Source of the DNA: Thermosulfurimonas sp.
Lineage (GTDB): Bacteria > Desulfobacterota > Thermodesulfobacteria > Thermodesulfobacteriales > Thermodesulfobacteriaceae
Direction: 5' to 3'
Length of the DNA stretch: 15,573 nt
NCBI GenBank assembly: GCA_015487645.1
Contig: WFPH01000080.1
Coordinates: 1 to 15,573 of the forward strand
The notes below the pieces were generated by a model that had not been told where the DNA came from, searched no databases, and was given only the letters and a program-made list of their open reading frames with translations. The position numbers and the translations under genes were made by a program. Shown here piece by piece: positions 1 through 7,365 of this stretch. The number at the start of each line of letters is the position of its first letter. Position 1 is the stretch's first letter.

Positions 1-25
1 GAATAATCGTCAGAAAGAGGGGCGG

Positions 26-547
26 GTGCCGGTGGGCCGGATTACCCGCCCTCACGGACTTAAAGGCGAGCTCCGCGTTCAGCTCTTCCTTTCCGATCGG
101 AGTTTATTGAAAGATATCCCTGTCTTCTATCTCGGCCGGGAGGAGTCCGCAGAAAGTCTTCGCCCCACAGGGGTTCGTGAGGCTCCCGGAGGTCGGGATC
201 TTCTATTCCGCTTTGAAGGGGTCGAAGATCTCGAAGCGGCGGAAGAATTGCGCGGGCGGGTCCTTTACGCCGAACTCGCGGATTTCCCCGAGCCGGAGGA
301 AGGAGAGTATTACTATTTCCAGCTGGAGGGCCTTCTAGTTAAGAACGAACAGGGGGAGAGGCTCGGACAGGTGAAAGGGGTTATGCCGGTGGGCCCTTAC
401 GATCTCTTGGAGGTCGAAACCGAAAAGGGACAGAGCTTTTATCTTCCCATGGTGGATGAAATCATTTTAGAAATCAACTTGGAAGAGGGCTTCATCCTGG
501 TTCGCCCTACCCCGGGGCTTCTCGAAAGCCAGCTGGAAAGCAAATGA
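26..547 (+). CDS. rimM: Ribosome maturation factor RimM
   Basis: RimM assists maturation of the 30S subunit by binding ribosomal protein S19 and the 16S rRNA head domain. The N-terminal RimM barrel (about residues 2-85) opens with the typical VGRITRPHGLKGELRV motif. A PRC-barrel domain follows (about 95-167) and ends in the usual proline/GLL tail (PTPGLLE). The length of 173 aa fits the family. The GTG start is preceded by a purine-rich GAGGGG at a suitable distance. The frame stays open to the window edge, so a slightly earlier start cannot be excluded. A TAA at 4-6 in another frame could be the stop of the preceding gene, often a KH-domain protein in this operon, but too little is visible to say. 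The stop overlaps the trmD start (ATGA), which indicates translational coupling. Confidence 0.95.
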   Translation: MPVGRITRPHGLKGELRVQLFLSDRSLLKDIPVFYLGREESAESLRPTGVREAPGGRDLLFRFEGVEDLEAAEELRGRVLYAELADFPEPEEGEYYYFQLEGLLVKNEQGERLGQVKGVMPVGPYDLLEVETEKGQSFYLPMVDEIILEINLEEGFILVRPTPGLLESQLESK

Positions 548-1833
548 CCTTCGAAGTGGTCACCATTTTTCCGGAATATTTCGAGTCTCCCCTCAAAGTG
601 GGCCTCCTCGGTAAGGCCATCGAAAGGGGGCTCATTAAGGTCCGCCTCCACAACCTGAGGGACTTTGCCACCGACAAGCATCACACCGTGGACGATAAAC
701 CCTTTGGGGGTGGGGAGGGGATGCTCTTCAAGCCCGAGCCCCTCTTCCGGGCCCTCGAAACCCTGAAAAAACAGCCCCCCAAGCCCCGAATCGTTTACCT
801 TTCCCCCCAGGGAAGGCTTTTGACCCACGAAGTGGCCCGGGAGCTGGCCTCCTGCGAGCGTTTGGTCCTCCTCTGTGGCCGCTACGAGGGGATCGACGAA
901 CGCATTCGGGAACACTTTGTAGACGACGAGATTTCCATCGGGGACTATGTGCTTTTCGGGGGGGAAGCCGCGGCCCTGGTGCTCATCGAGGTGCTCTCCC
1001 GGCTGATTCCCGGGGTGGTAGGGTGTGAGGATTCCGTAGCCAAGGACTCCTTTGCCGACGGACTTCTTAAACATCCGCAATACACCCGGCCCCGCAACTT
1101 TCTGGGTTATGAAGTTCCGGAAGTTCTCCTTTCGGGGAACCATGCCGAAATCGAACGCTGGCGGCGCCGCAAGTCGCTTGAGGTAACCTTCGAGCGCCGA
1201 CCGGAGCTCCTGAAAAAGGCCCGTCTCACCGAAGAGGACCGGGCCTATCTCAAACACCTCAAACGAGAAAGGCTGCGCCTTTACCTGGCCCTGGTGCACT
1301 ACCCCGTAGTAAACAAAGAAGGCCGCAAGATCGCCTCCTCCTTCACCAACCTTGACCTCCACGATCTTGCCCGGGTTGCGCGCACCTATGGCCTCAAGGC
1401 CTATTATCTTGTGCAACCCCTTTCCGATCAGAGGGCCATCATGGAGGAACTGCTCGCCTTCTGGCTCTCCGGCCCTGGAGCCCGGCACAATCCTGACCGA
1501 GCCGAAGCTTTGAAACTGGTACGTCTCCGGCGTTCGCTGGAGGAGGTACTCCAGGAGATCCGGGAAGCCGAAGGCCAGCCCCCAGTCATGCTGGCTACCG
1601 ACGCCCGGCCTTTGCGTCCGGCCCTCCCCTACGAGGAAGCCGGCAGAATAATTCGTTCCGGCCAACCAACCCTTATCCTGCTGGGAACGGCCTGGGGGTT
1701 GGCGCCGGAGGTCCTCGAGCGGGCCGATCACTTTCTGGCCCCCATTCCGGGGGCCCTTGACGACTATAACCATCTTTCGGTAAGATCAGCGGCGAGCATC
1801 ATAGTTGATCGTCTCTTAAGGGAGGTTGTGTAA
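544..1833 (+). CDS. trmD: TrmD tRNA (guanine-37-N1)-methyltransferase fused to a second RNA-methyltransferase-like domain
   Basis: Residues 1 to about 242 are a complete TrmD, the SPOUT enzyme that uses S-adenosylmethionine to make m1G37 in tRNA and so prevent +1 frameshifting. Visible motifs are the PFGGGEGM loop (53-60), GRYEGIDER (112-120), the knot segment SIGDYVLFGGE (131-141), and KDSFADGLL with the presumed catalytic Asp168, followed by YTRP and LLSGNHAEIERWR. The protein does not end near 250 aa as usual. Residues about 244-429 form a second domain (LYLALVHYPVV..., then LILLGTAWGLAPEV and DDYNHLSVRSAASI). This resembles the SAM-dependent RNA methyltransferase family Methyltrn_RNA_4 (Thermotoga TM1570 type), commonly a separate gene beside trmD. 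The substrate of that domain is not known from the sequence. The gene overlaps rimM by 4 nt and ends one base before the rplS start codon. There is no frameshift or stop at the junction, so the fusion is real in this sequence. Confidence 0.95.
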   Translation: MTFEVVTIFPEYFESPLKVGLLGKAIERGLIKVRLHNLRDFATDKHHTVDDKPFGGGEGMLFKPEPLFRALETLKKQPPKPRIVYLSPQGRLLTHEVARELASCERLVLLCGRYEGIDERIREHFVDDEISIGDYVLFGGEAAALVLIEVLSRLIPGVVGCEDSVAKDSFADGLLKHPQYTRPRNFLGYEVPEVLLSGNHAEIERWRRRKSLEVTFERRPELLKKARLTEEDRAYLKHLKRERLRLYLALVHYPVVNKEGRKIASSFTNLDLHDLARVARTYGLKAYYLVQPLSDQRAIMEELLAFWLSGPGARHNPDRAEALKLVRLRRSLEEVLQEIREAEGQPPVMLATDARPLRPALPYEEAGRIIRSGQPTLILLGTAWGLAPEVLERADHFLAPIPGALDDYNHLSVRSAASIIVDRLLREVV

Positions 1834-1834
1834 G

Positions 1835-2182
1835 ATGTTTCCCGCTATTCATGAGGTAGAGAAGCGTTATTTACGGAGTGATCTTCCGGAATTCCGTCCG
1901 GGGGACACCGTACGGGTGCATTACCGCATCCAAGAAGGCGAGGAAAAGGAACGGGTACAGGTCTTTGAGGGCGTAGTCATCCGCAAACGCGGAAGCGGCA
2001 CCGGGGCCACCTTCACCGTGCGGAAGATCTCTTTCGGAATCGGGGTAGAGCGGACCTTTCCGCTGCATTCTCCGCGGATCGAGAAGATCGAAGTCGTCCG
2101 TCGCGGTAAGGTGCGCCGGGCCAGGCTTTACTATCTGCGGGGCCGTTACGGTAAGGCCGCCCGCATTAAAGAGCGCCTGTAA
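1835..2182 (+). CDS. rplS: 50S ribosomal protein L19
   Basis: L19 sits at the 30S-50S interface. The 115-aa product has the family hallmarks: DLPEFRPGDTVRVHYRI near residues 16-32, VFEGVVIRKRGSG, then the conserved FTVRKISFGIGVERTFPLHSP block and a basic YYLRGRYGKAARIKERL tail. An upstream in-frame TTG at 1826 exists, but ATG 1835 is chosen. It has the Shine-Dalgarno sequence AAGGGAGG at 1818-1825 at a good distance, and it matches the usual N-terminus (short Met-to-EVEK segment). It lies directly after trmD and 2 nt before rnhB, the standard order for this operon. Confidence 0.96.
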   Translation: MFPAIHEVEKRYLRSDLPEFRPGDTVRVHYRIQEGEEKERVQVFEGVVIRKRGSGTGATFTVRKISFGIGVERTFPLHSPRIEKIEVVRRGKVRRARLYYLRGRYGKAARIKERL

Positions 2183-2184
2183 GC

Positions 2185-2823
2185 ATGCTCTGGCCCCCCG
2201 AAAGCCTGTCCACCGAACGCTGGGCCCGGGAGAAACGTTATCGTCGGGCCGGTTATCGGCTGATAGCCGGGGTGGACGAAGTGGGTCGGGGGGCCCTGGC
2301 CGGGCCGGTAGTGGCCGCGGCGGTGATCCTCCCGGAGGGCTTCGATCACGAGGATCTGGCCGACTCCAAGATCCTTTCCCCGGAAAAACGGGAAGCCCTC
2401 TACGAGATCATTACCAGGGAGGCCCTGGCCTGGGCCGTGGGCGAGGCTTCGCACGAGGAAATCGACGCCATGGGTATCCTTCAGGCCAGTCTACTGGCCA
2501 TGGCCCGGGCGGTTACCAGGCTTTCCCCTACCCCGGAACTCCTTCTAGTGGACGGCCGTTTCACTCTTCCGGGCTGGGGAGGCCCCCAGAAGGCCGTGGT
2601 GGACGGCGATGCCCTCTGCGCCTCCATTGCCGCGGCTTCCATCCTAGCCAAGGTCCACCGCGACCGTCTCATGGAAGAGCTGAGCCCGGCCTATCCCTCC
2701 TACGGTTTTTCCCGCCATAAGGGCTACGGCACCAGGGAGCATCTCGAGGCCCTCCGTCTATATGGACCCTGTCCGATACATCGTCGAACTTTTCGCCCAA
2801 TTTGTGAGGCTAAAAAACCCTAA
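2185..2823 (+). CDS. rnhB: Ribonuclease HII
   Basis: RNase HII nicks 5' of single ribonucleotides embedded in DNA and degrades RNA in RNA-DNA hybrids. The 212-aa protein carries the signature IAGVDEVGRGALAGPVVAAAV with catalytic Asp31-Glu32, then DSKILSPEKRE (60-70). LLVDG holds Asp123, and GDALCASIAAASILAKVHRD (141-160) holds Asp142, giving the four expected metal-binding acids. The C-terminal YPSYGFSRHKGYGT block is also typical. About 28 residues precede the first motif, slightly more than the shortest family members. The start follows the rplS stop by 2 nt. The end overlaps yraN. Confidence 0.96.
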   Translation: MLWPPESLSTERWAREKRYRRAGYRLIAGVDEVGRGALAGPVVAAAVILPEGFDHEDLADSKILSPEKREALYEIITREALAWAVGEASHEEIDAMGILQASLLAMARAVTRLSPTPELLLVDGRFTLPGWGGPQKAVVDGDALCASIAAASILAKVHRDRLMEELSPAYPSYGFSRHKGYGTREHLEALRLYGPCPIHRRTFRPICEAKKP

Positions 2824-3172
2824 GGCCTTTGGACGCCGGGCCGAAGGGCTGGCGGCGGAATACCTGCGTCTTAAGGGCTACCGGATCCTTGAGAGAAACT
2901 GGCGAACCCGCTTTGGAGAGATTGACCTCGTGGCCCAAAAAGGGGATACTCTGGTCTTCGTAGAGGTCAAGGCCCGGCGGGGGCGCGAAAAAGGGCTCCC
3001 CGAGGAGGCCATCACCGAAGCTAAGAAAGCCAAGCTCTTAACACTAGCCCGGGCCTACTTATCTTCTTATCAGGGACGGACGGAAAAGGTGCGCTTCGAC
3101 GTCGTTGCTTTTGATCTCTCGGGAAGGAAACCCTCCATAAGACATCTCAAGGGGGTCATCGAGGATGGCTGA
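2804..3172 (+). CDS. yraN: YraN family protein (UPF0102), putative endonuclease fold
   Basis: The family has a PD-(D/E)XK-like nuclease fold but no established biochemical role. It is often beside rnhB. The family core is clear: FGRRAEGLAAEYLRLKGYRI, ERNWRTRFGEIDLVA with Glu39 and Asp41, and VFVEVKAR with Glu54 and Lys56, giving the E-D-ExK arrangement of the putative active site. The start is uncertain. A GTG at 2804 gives 122 aa and puts the first motif at the usual distance from the N-terminus. An ATG at 2762 would give 136 aa but needs a 62-nt overlap with rnhB and has 14 extra residues not typical of the family. Neither has a strong ribosome-binding site. It overlaps the next gene by 8 nt. 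Confidence 0.9.
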   Translation: MRLKNPKAFGRRAEGLAAEYLRLKGYRILERNWRTRFGEIDLVAQKGDTLVFVEVKARRGREKGLPEEAITEAKKAKLLTLARAYLSSYQGRTEKVRFDVVAFDLSGRKPSIRHLKGVIEDG

Positions 3173-4946
3173 ACGAGGGGTGCCCCTTACCTATGAGGAT
3201 CTCTTGGCCAAACCGGCGGCCGAGGCCGAAAGGCTGCTGGCCGAACTTCCCTTTCAAGAACAGCTCCAGCTGGTTCTCACCACCCCCTGGCACCTGAGGC
3301 CAAAGATCATCACCCTCTCTCCGGTAGCCGAAGGCTTGGTGAGGAACCTCCCTCCCCAGGAGCTCTTCCTCACCCTCAAGGCCGTTTCCACCGAAGAGGC
3401 CATAGATCTCTTAAGTTACGCCAAAGGAGAGCAAATTCAGCTCCTCTTTGATTTCGATGCCTGGCGCAAGGATCGTATTGTCCCGGAGAGGTTTCTGGCC
3501 TGGCTGGTACTTCTTTTTGAGGCCAGTGAAGACAAGGTGGCCCAGTGGCTGCGGGTAGCGGATTTCGATTTCCTGGTAGCTGTCCTCCATAAATTTATCC
3601 GGGTGGTAAAACTTCCGGACGATACGGATCTCACCGAGGCCATGGATTGGCTCCCCCCTTACACCCTGGACAACGTCTACTTCATCGAGTTCAAGAGAGA
3701 AAAGTTCGAGTTCTATTTCCGGCGCATAATCGAGATCATCCGTGACATGGAAGAAACTTACTACTACAACCTCATGGAAGCTCTCATCTGGGAGTTGCCC
3801 TCTCAGGCTGAGGAGATGGCCTACCGCTGGCGCCGGGGCCGGCTGGCCGACCACGGCATCCCCGATTACTTCGATGCCCTGGAGGTCTACGCCCCTGTCG
3901 TGGGAGGAAACCTTCGCAAAGTAGATCCTCAATTTCTGCCGGGAAAGACCGTCGAGGAACCGGAGACGCCTCCCGGATTTCTTCCGGTCCTTTATTACCC
4001 TGGAGCGGAGCGCTTCACCGAAGCCCTCTCCCGGATCACCGATCCTGCCCAGCTCGACCGCCTCAAACGGGAACTTGCCTGGATCACCAACAAGGTCCTC
4101 ACCGTGGATCACGTAAATCTTGACGAGATCTCCCAGGTGGAAGACTCCCTCTCCAAGGTCTTGGGCTATCTCAACATCGGAGTGGAGTATCTGGCAGGGG
4201 CTGACCCGGAAGCCGGAAAGAGAGTCCTTGAGAGCTATTTTTTGGAAGATATCTTCCGGCTGGCCCATACCCTCATCGTGAGACTTCGCAAGAAGGCCCG
4301 GGAGATTTCTTCTCAGGGAGGCCTGGACACCAGAGTGCTAAAGTATCTAGACGACCCTCTGGCCTCCTACTTGAAGGGGGTTTCCGCCCGGGATGCCAAT
4401 CGTTTGAAGTTCTATGTGCCGGAGAAGGCGGGCACGGCCGAGGAATATCGCTGGTTCCGTACCCTCTCGGAGGTGAGATATGTAGAGAATGTTCTCGAGA
4501 TGGTGGGCTACTGGGCCCCTCTCATTCAGAAAGCCTTCGGGACCCCGCCCCTCTGGGTGGCCGAGCTCGCCACCCAACGTACCAACTTCCTTGAACCTGG
4601 GGATATCACTTGGTCGGCTCTCATCCTTACAGGGCTGGCCAACTGGGTTTGTTTCCGGGAGTTCAAGTTCAGACCGATCCCGGCCGACAAATGGCCGGAA
4701 GTCCTGCGGGCCTTTTTGGAATTTCGTCCGGATCCCGAAAGGAATCGGTTCTCTTCGGAGCTCTTCGAGACCCTCGAGAATAACTTCCGCCGCTTGGCCC
4801 AACAGACCCTCTACTACGCCCCGGAGCTCACGGAAAGCTTCCTACGTTTCGCGGTCTCCCGCTTCGAAGAGGAGTTCGCCTTCGCCGAACCGGACGCCCC
4901 TCCTGACCCCCGCTACGTCCGGTACGTGTTGCTCGCCCTGGAATGA
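3165..4946 (+). CDS. DUF6178 family protein, function unknown
   Basis: This 593-aa, helix-rich, acidic protein resembles the DUF6178 family found mainly in deltaproteobacteria and relatives. I do not know a function. It has no signal peptide and no convincing membrane segment, so it is probably cytoplasmic. The N-terminal part (about residues 25-150) shows repeated leucine-rich short helices (for example LSPVAEGLVRNLPPQELFL, then STEEAIDLLSYA), reminiscent of the helical repeats of MgtE-N/FliG-like domains. That resemblance is only structural intuition. The rest is aromatic-rich (for example EETYYYNLMEALIWELP), with no recognisable catalytic motif. The start overlaps yraN by 8 nt, with AAGGGGG about 9 nt upstream. 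It is the last gene of the operon and is followed by the double-hairpin repeat. Confidence 0.85.
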   Translation: MAERGVPLTYEDLLAKPAAEAERLLAELPFQEQLQLVLTTPWHLRPKIITLSPVAEGLVRNLPPQELFLTLKAVSTEEAIDLLSYAKGEQIQLLFDFDAWRKDRIVPERFLAWLVLLFEASEDKVAQWLRVADFDFLVAVLHKFIRVVKLPDDTDLTEAMDWLPPYTLDNVYFIEFKREKFEFYFRRIIEIIRDMEETYYYNLMEALIWELPSQAEEMAYRWRRGRLADHGIPDYFDALEVYAPVVGGNLRKVDPQFLPGKTVEEPETPPGFLPVLYYPGAERFTEALSRITDPAQLDRLKRELAWITNKVLTVDHVNLDEISQVEDSLSKVLGYLNIGVEYLAGADPEAGKRVLESYFLEDIFRLAHTLIVRLRKKAREISSQGGLDTRVLKYLDDPLASYLKGVSARDANRLKFYVPEKAGTAEEYRWFRTLSEVRYVENVLEMVGYWAPLIQKAFGTPPLWVAELATQRTNFLEPGDITWSALILTGLANWVCFREFKFRPIPADKWPEVLRAFLEFRPDPERNRFSSELFETLENNFRRLAQQTLYYAPELTESFLRFAVSRFEEEFAFAEPDAPPDPRYVRYVLLALE

Positions 4947-4985
4947 GAACCCGCCTCCCGGTCTTCTTGGAGAGCTTTGCAAAAC

Positions 4986-5051
4986 TTCTCCTCCCCCTCT
5001 GGGGGAGGCTGGGTGGAGAAAAACCCTCCCCTGCCCCCTCCCAAAGGGAGG
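4986..5051. repeat. C/G-rich double-hairpin intergenic element between convergent genes
   Basis: The gap between the DUF6178 gene and the convergent radical SAM gene holds two perfect hairpins. The first is CCTCCCCC-TCT-GGGGGAGG at 4990-5008 (8-bp stem, 3-nt loop), with a competing outer pairing TTCTCC (4986-4991) to GGAGAA (5015-5020). The second is CCTCCC-AAA-GGGAGG at 5037-5051. The unit resembles REP-like palindromic elements scattered between genes in many bacteria. It could also stop transcription from both sides, although no T-run follows either stem. Whether it is repeated elsewhere in the genome cannot be seen here. Confidence 0.7.
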
Positions 5052-5059
5052 TGAATTGA

Positions 5060-5983
5060 TTATACAAAGGTCTCTTCTTTGAGCCGGTAGAATATCTGGC
5101 CCTCAAATTCTGTCTTTTGAAGCCGGCCCTTCTCCACCAGTCGGTGGAGCTTCCGGGCTACGGTCTCAAGGTCGCTACCTAAAGCCAGGGAAAGCTCCTC
5201 TGCGGGAGCCGGCCTGCGGGCCAGATAGGCTAAAATTTCTTTCTCAGAAAGGCCGCTTTCAGCCTTACCCGGGCCCCGGGGCGAGGAGGCGATGACCTCC
5301 GCGCCCAATTCCCGGGCCAGAGCCAGCAATTCCGCATAATCCAGGGGGGCGGCCCAGGACTCCGCCGGAGGCCGCACCACGGTATTGAGCTGAACCCGGT
5401 GGGGGCCGATGTGGGCCACCGCCTCCCGTAAAGCCCTTATATCCTCCTCCGCGTCGTTGAGCCCCTTCACCAGAAGGATCTCAAGCCAGAGCTCCCCTCT
5501 CATTTCTCTGCGCAAGCGGGCCAGCCCTTCTACCAGGTCATCGGGCGAGATTTCAGGAGCCGGCCGATTGACCCGCCGAAAGGCCTCCGGCCTAACAGCA
5601 TCCAGCGAGGCCAGCACATAGTCCACCTCAGAGAGGGCCTCGAAAACTTCCGGAACCGCAAGCGTGGTACTGTTGGTGAGCACGGCTATAGGTTTCACGC
5701 TGAGCCGCCGCACCAGCCTGACCACCTCCGGAAAACGCACGTTCAGTGTGGGCTCTCCGGAACCGGTAAGGGTCACCACGTCGCAGGCCTTCTCCGCCAG
5801 CGCCTGTCTGAGAGCCGCCTCTATCTCTGTCAGGGATCGGTATTCCGCCCTCTCGGTGGTCAACCGGGTGGTTCGGCCGACCTCGCAGTAAATACAATCC
5901 ATGTAACAGACCTTGGGGGGAACCAGGTCAACCCCTAGAGAGAGTCCCAGCCGGCGGGACCTTACCGGACCGAAAACGGGCAT
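5060..5983 (-). CDS. Radical SAM protein, COG0731 type, with C-terminal winged-helix-like region
   Basis: The 307-aa protein has the radical SAM cluster motif CxxxCxxC (Cys26, Cys30, Cys33 in CYMDCIYCEVG). These cysteines bind a 4Fe-4S cluster for reductive cleavage of S-adenosylmethionine. GSGEPTL at 74-80 corresponds to the GGE-like SAM-binding segment. The N-terminus PVFGPVRSRRLGLSLGVDL and the strand pattern fit the COG0731 Fe-S oxidoreductase group, distant relatives of the wybutosine enzyme TYW1. The substrate is unknown. Residues about 245-305 (EKEILAYLARRPAPAEEL... then VARKLHRLVEKGRL) read as a winged helix. The ATG is preceded by AGGGG. The gene follows the DAHP synthase gene by 22 nt on the same strand, so the two are probably co-transcribed, but no shared pathway is evident. 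Confidence 0.9.
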   Translation of the reverse strand: MPVFGPVRSRRLGLSLGVDLVPPKVCYMDCIYCEVGRTTRLTTERAEYRSLTEIEAALRQALAEKACDVVTLTGSGEPTLNVRFPEVVRLVRRLSVKPIAVLTNSTTLAVPEVFEALSEVDYVLASLDAVRPEAFRRVNRPAPEISPDDLVEGLARLRREMRGELWLEILLVKGLNDAEEDIRALREAVAHIGPHRVQLNTVVRPPAESWAAPLDYAELLALARELGAEVIASSPRGPGKAESGLSEKEILAYLARRPAPAEELSLALGSDLETVARKLHRLVEKGRLQKTEFEGQIFYRLKEETFV

Positions 5984-6005
5984 AGGTAAACCCCTATAGG
6001 CCCTT

Positions 6006-7118
6006 TTACTTTCTATTTTCCTGGGCGAGCTCCCGCATCTTCAGATAGGCCTCGCGGGCCAGGCGCACGTGCTCCATAAACCAGGGAAGCTCCCCGAGGT
6101 GCAGGGCCTGAGGCCCGTCGCAAAGGGCCACCTCCGGCCGGGGATGAAACTCCACCAGAACCATGTTGGCTCCGGCGATTACCCCCTGAGCCGCAACATG
6201 GTAGATGTCCTTGATCCCGTCCGGGGCCTCCACCCGGGAACCGATGGGGTGAGAAGGATCCACACATACCGGAAGTCGCGTCAGGCGCTTGACCACCGGC
6301 ACGTGTCCGAAATCCACCAGGTTGCGATGGGGATCTCCGAGATGGGTCCTTACGCCTCGCAGACAGAAGACGATCTTATGGTTGCCCTCGCTGGCAATGT
6401 ATTCGCAGGCATTGAGGGATTCCTCAAGTGATAGCCCCATACCGCGTTTGTAAAGGACCGGAAAATCCGTCTGGCTACCCACCGCCCGCAGGAGCTCGAA
6501 GTTCTGGGCATTCCGGGTCCCGATTTGAAGCATCACCCCGGTGGGATGCCCGGTTTGCTCCAGGGCCTCGCGGATTTCGTCAATGTGGTGCGGGGCGAGC
6601 ACCTCCATGGCGATCACCCGGATACCGTACTTCCCGGCCAGCTCGAAGAGCCAGGGCAGGCATTCCTTACCCAATCCCTGGAAGTCGTACGGGGACGTGC
6701 GGGGTTTGTAAGCCCCCATGCGGGCCGTAACCACCCCGGCCTCGGAAAGGGCTTTAAAAATGGTCTCGGCGTTTTCCCTGGAATCTACCGCGCAAAGCCC
6801 CGCAAAGACGTGGAAGGAGTCCTGATCAAAACGCAAGCCCTGGTACTCGAAACCGAATGGTTCAAGGGTTCCGTGGCGACCGATCCTCCGGTACTTGGCC
6901 GAGACCCTGATGGCCCGCTCCACCCCTGGGAGGGCCTGCACCTCTTCAAGCGGTACCCGTTGCGTGTCGCCGATGAGATGAATCTCCGTAACCTTTCGGG
7001 TAACCCCTTCGTATTGGGCCACGTGCAGGCGAATTCCATCAAACCGAGAAAGATATTCCTGGATCTTTTTAAATTCCGGGCTCTCCGGGCCAACTTCGGA
7101 TTTCAAGATGATGATCAT
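6006..7118 (-). CDS. aroF: 3-deoxy-7-phosphoheptulonate (DAHP) synthase, type I-beta-like with N-terminal regulatory domain
   Basis: The enzyme condenses phosphoenolpyruvate and erythrose 4-phosphate, the first step of the shikimate pathway to aromatic amino acids. Residues 1 to about 80 resemble the ferredoxin-like regulatory domain of Thermotoga-type enzymes. The TIM barrel follows: GLCAVDS (Cys109), RMGAYKPRTSPYDFQGLG (133-150), IGTRNAQNFELLRAVG (199-214), VLYKRGMGLSLEE (221-233), CVDPSHPIGSR (His290), VEFHPRPEVALCDGPQAL (Glu323, Asp334). Cys109, His290, Glu323 and Asp334 match the expected metal ligands. Some motifs differ from the common form, for example CLRGVRTHLGDPHRNL in place of the usual CERGIRTFE segment. 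This suggests a divergent subgroup rather than loss of function. It is transcribed away from the cytochrome operon, with GAGGAGGGATGGGG upstream of the ATG. Confidence 0.92.
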   Translation of the reverse strand: MIIILKSEVGPESPEFKKIQEYLSRFDGIRLHVAQYEGVTRKVTEIHLIGDTQRVPLEEVQALPGVERAIRVSAKYRRIGRHGTLEPFGFEYQGLRFDQDSFHVFAGLCAVDSRENAETIFKALSEAGVVTARMGAYKPRTSPYDFQGLGKECLPWLFELAGKYGIRVIAMEVLAPHHIDEIREALEQTGHPTGVMLQIGTRNAQNFELLRAVGSQTDFPVLYKRGMGLSLEESLNACEYIASEGNHKIVFCLRGVRTHLGDPHRNLVDFGHVPVVKRLTRLPVCVDPSHPIGSRVEAPDGIKDIYHVAAQGVIAGANMVLVEFHPRPEVALCDGPQALHLGELPWFMEHVRLAREAYLKMRELAQENRK

Positions 7119-7212
7119 CTTTCCCCATCCCTCCTCACAAGATTTCCTTTACATAGTGACGCAAATTACCGAAAACACAAGCCCGTCCCCCAATTTTCCT
7201 TCCAATCTTTCC

Positions 7213-7228
7213 GGAAAAAATTTTTTCC
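7213..7228. repeat. Perfect 16-bp palindrome in the divergent promoter region
   Basis: The sequence GGAAAAAATTTTTTCC is exactly its own reverse complement. It lies roughly midway between the two divergent start codons. It could be an operator for a dimeric regulator or an A-tract/T-tract architectural site. It has no loop, so it is unlikely to act as a terminator. Confidence 0.6.
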
Positions 7229-7277
7229 ATTTAAGACATACAAAGAATATCAACGATTATCAAAATAAAAGTTTGAG

Positions 7278-7293
7278 AAAATTAAATAATTTT
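7278..7293. repeat. Inverted repeat AAAATTA-AA-TAATTTT upstream of the cytochrome gene
   Basis: Two perfect 7-nt arms are separated by AA. The centre lies 65 bp from that of the palindrome at 7213-7228 and about 80 bp upstream of the cytochrome start codon, a sensible place for an operator or activator site. In AT-rich DNA such repeats arise by chance more easily, so confidence is moderate. Confidence 0.45.
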
Positions 7294-7365
7294 GTCTTTC
7301 AGGACTTGAAAACTCTTCTGACTCTTAGCCAAAATTAATAAAGAACTCTTATGGAGGTGGGGTCT

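Larger units (their letters stand above)
7119..7365. promoter_or_regulatory. AT-rich divergent control region between aroF and the cytochrome operon
   Basis: About 245 nt separate two divergently transcribed units, so promoters for both must lie here. Base composition drops sharply to AT-rich compared with the flanking genes. Two perfect inverted repeats are present (7213-7228 and 7278-7293). TTGAGA at 7273-7278 and TTGAAA at 7306-7311 resemble -35 hexamers for the plus strand, but no good -10 lies at the right spacing. I therefore do not assign a sigma-70 promoter. A strong Shine-Dalgarno GGAGGTGG at 7353-7360 serves the cytochrome gene. No credible coding region is seen. Confidence 0.55.

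Noticed and set aside
439..1773. Minus-strand ORF of 444 codons opposite trmD
   Set aside because: It is antisense to a conserved trmD frame, shows no family motif and is Gly/Pro/Gln-rich, as expected from the complement of GC-rich coding DNA.
3411..4268. Minus-strand ORF of 285 codons inside the DUF6178 gene
   Set aside because: It is a shadow frame with no motif or ribosome-binding site. The plus-strand frame is the one continuous with the operon.
6525..7268. Plus-strand ORF of 247 codons opposite the DAHP synthase gene
   Set aside because: It lies almost wholly antisense to a clearly conserved enzyme and has no recognisable domain.
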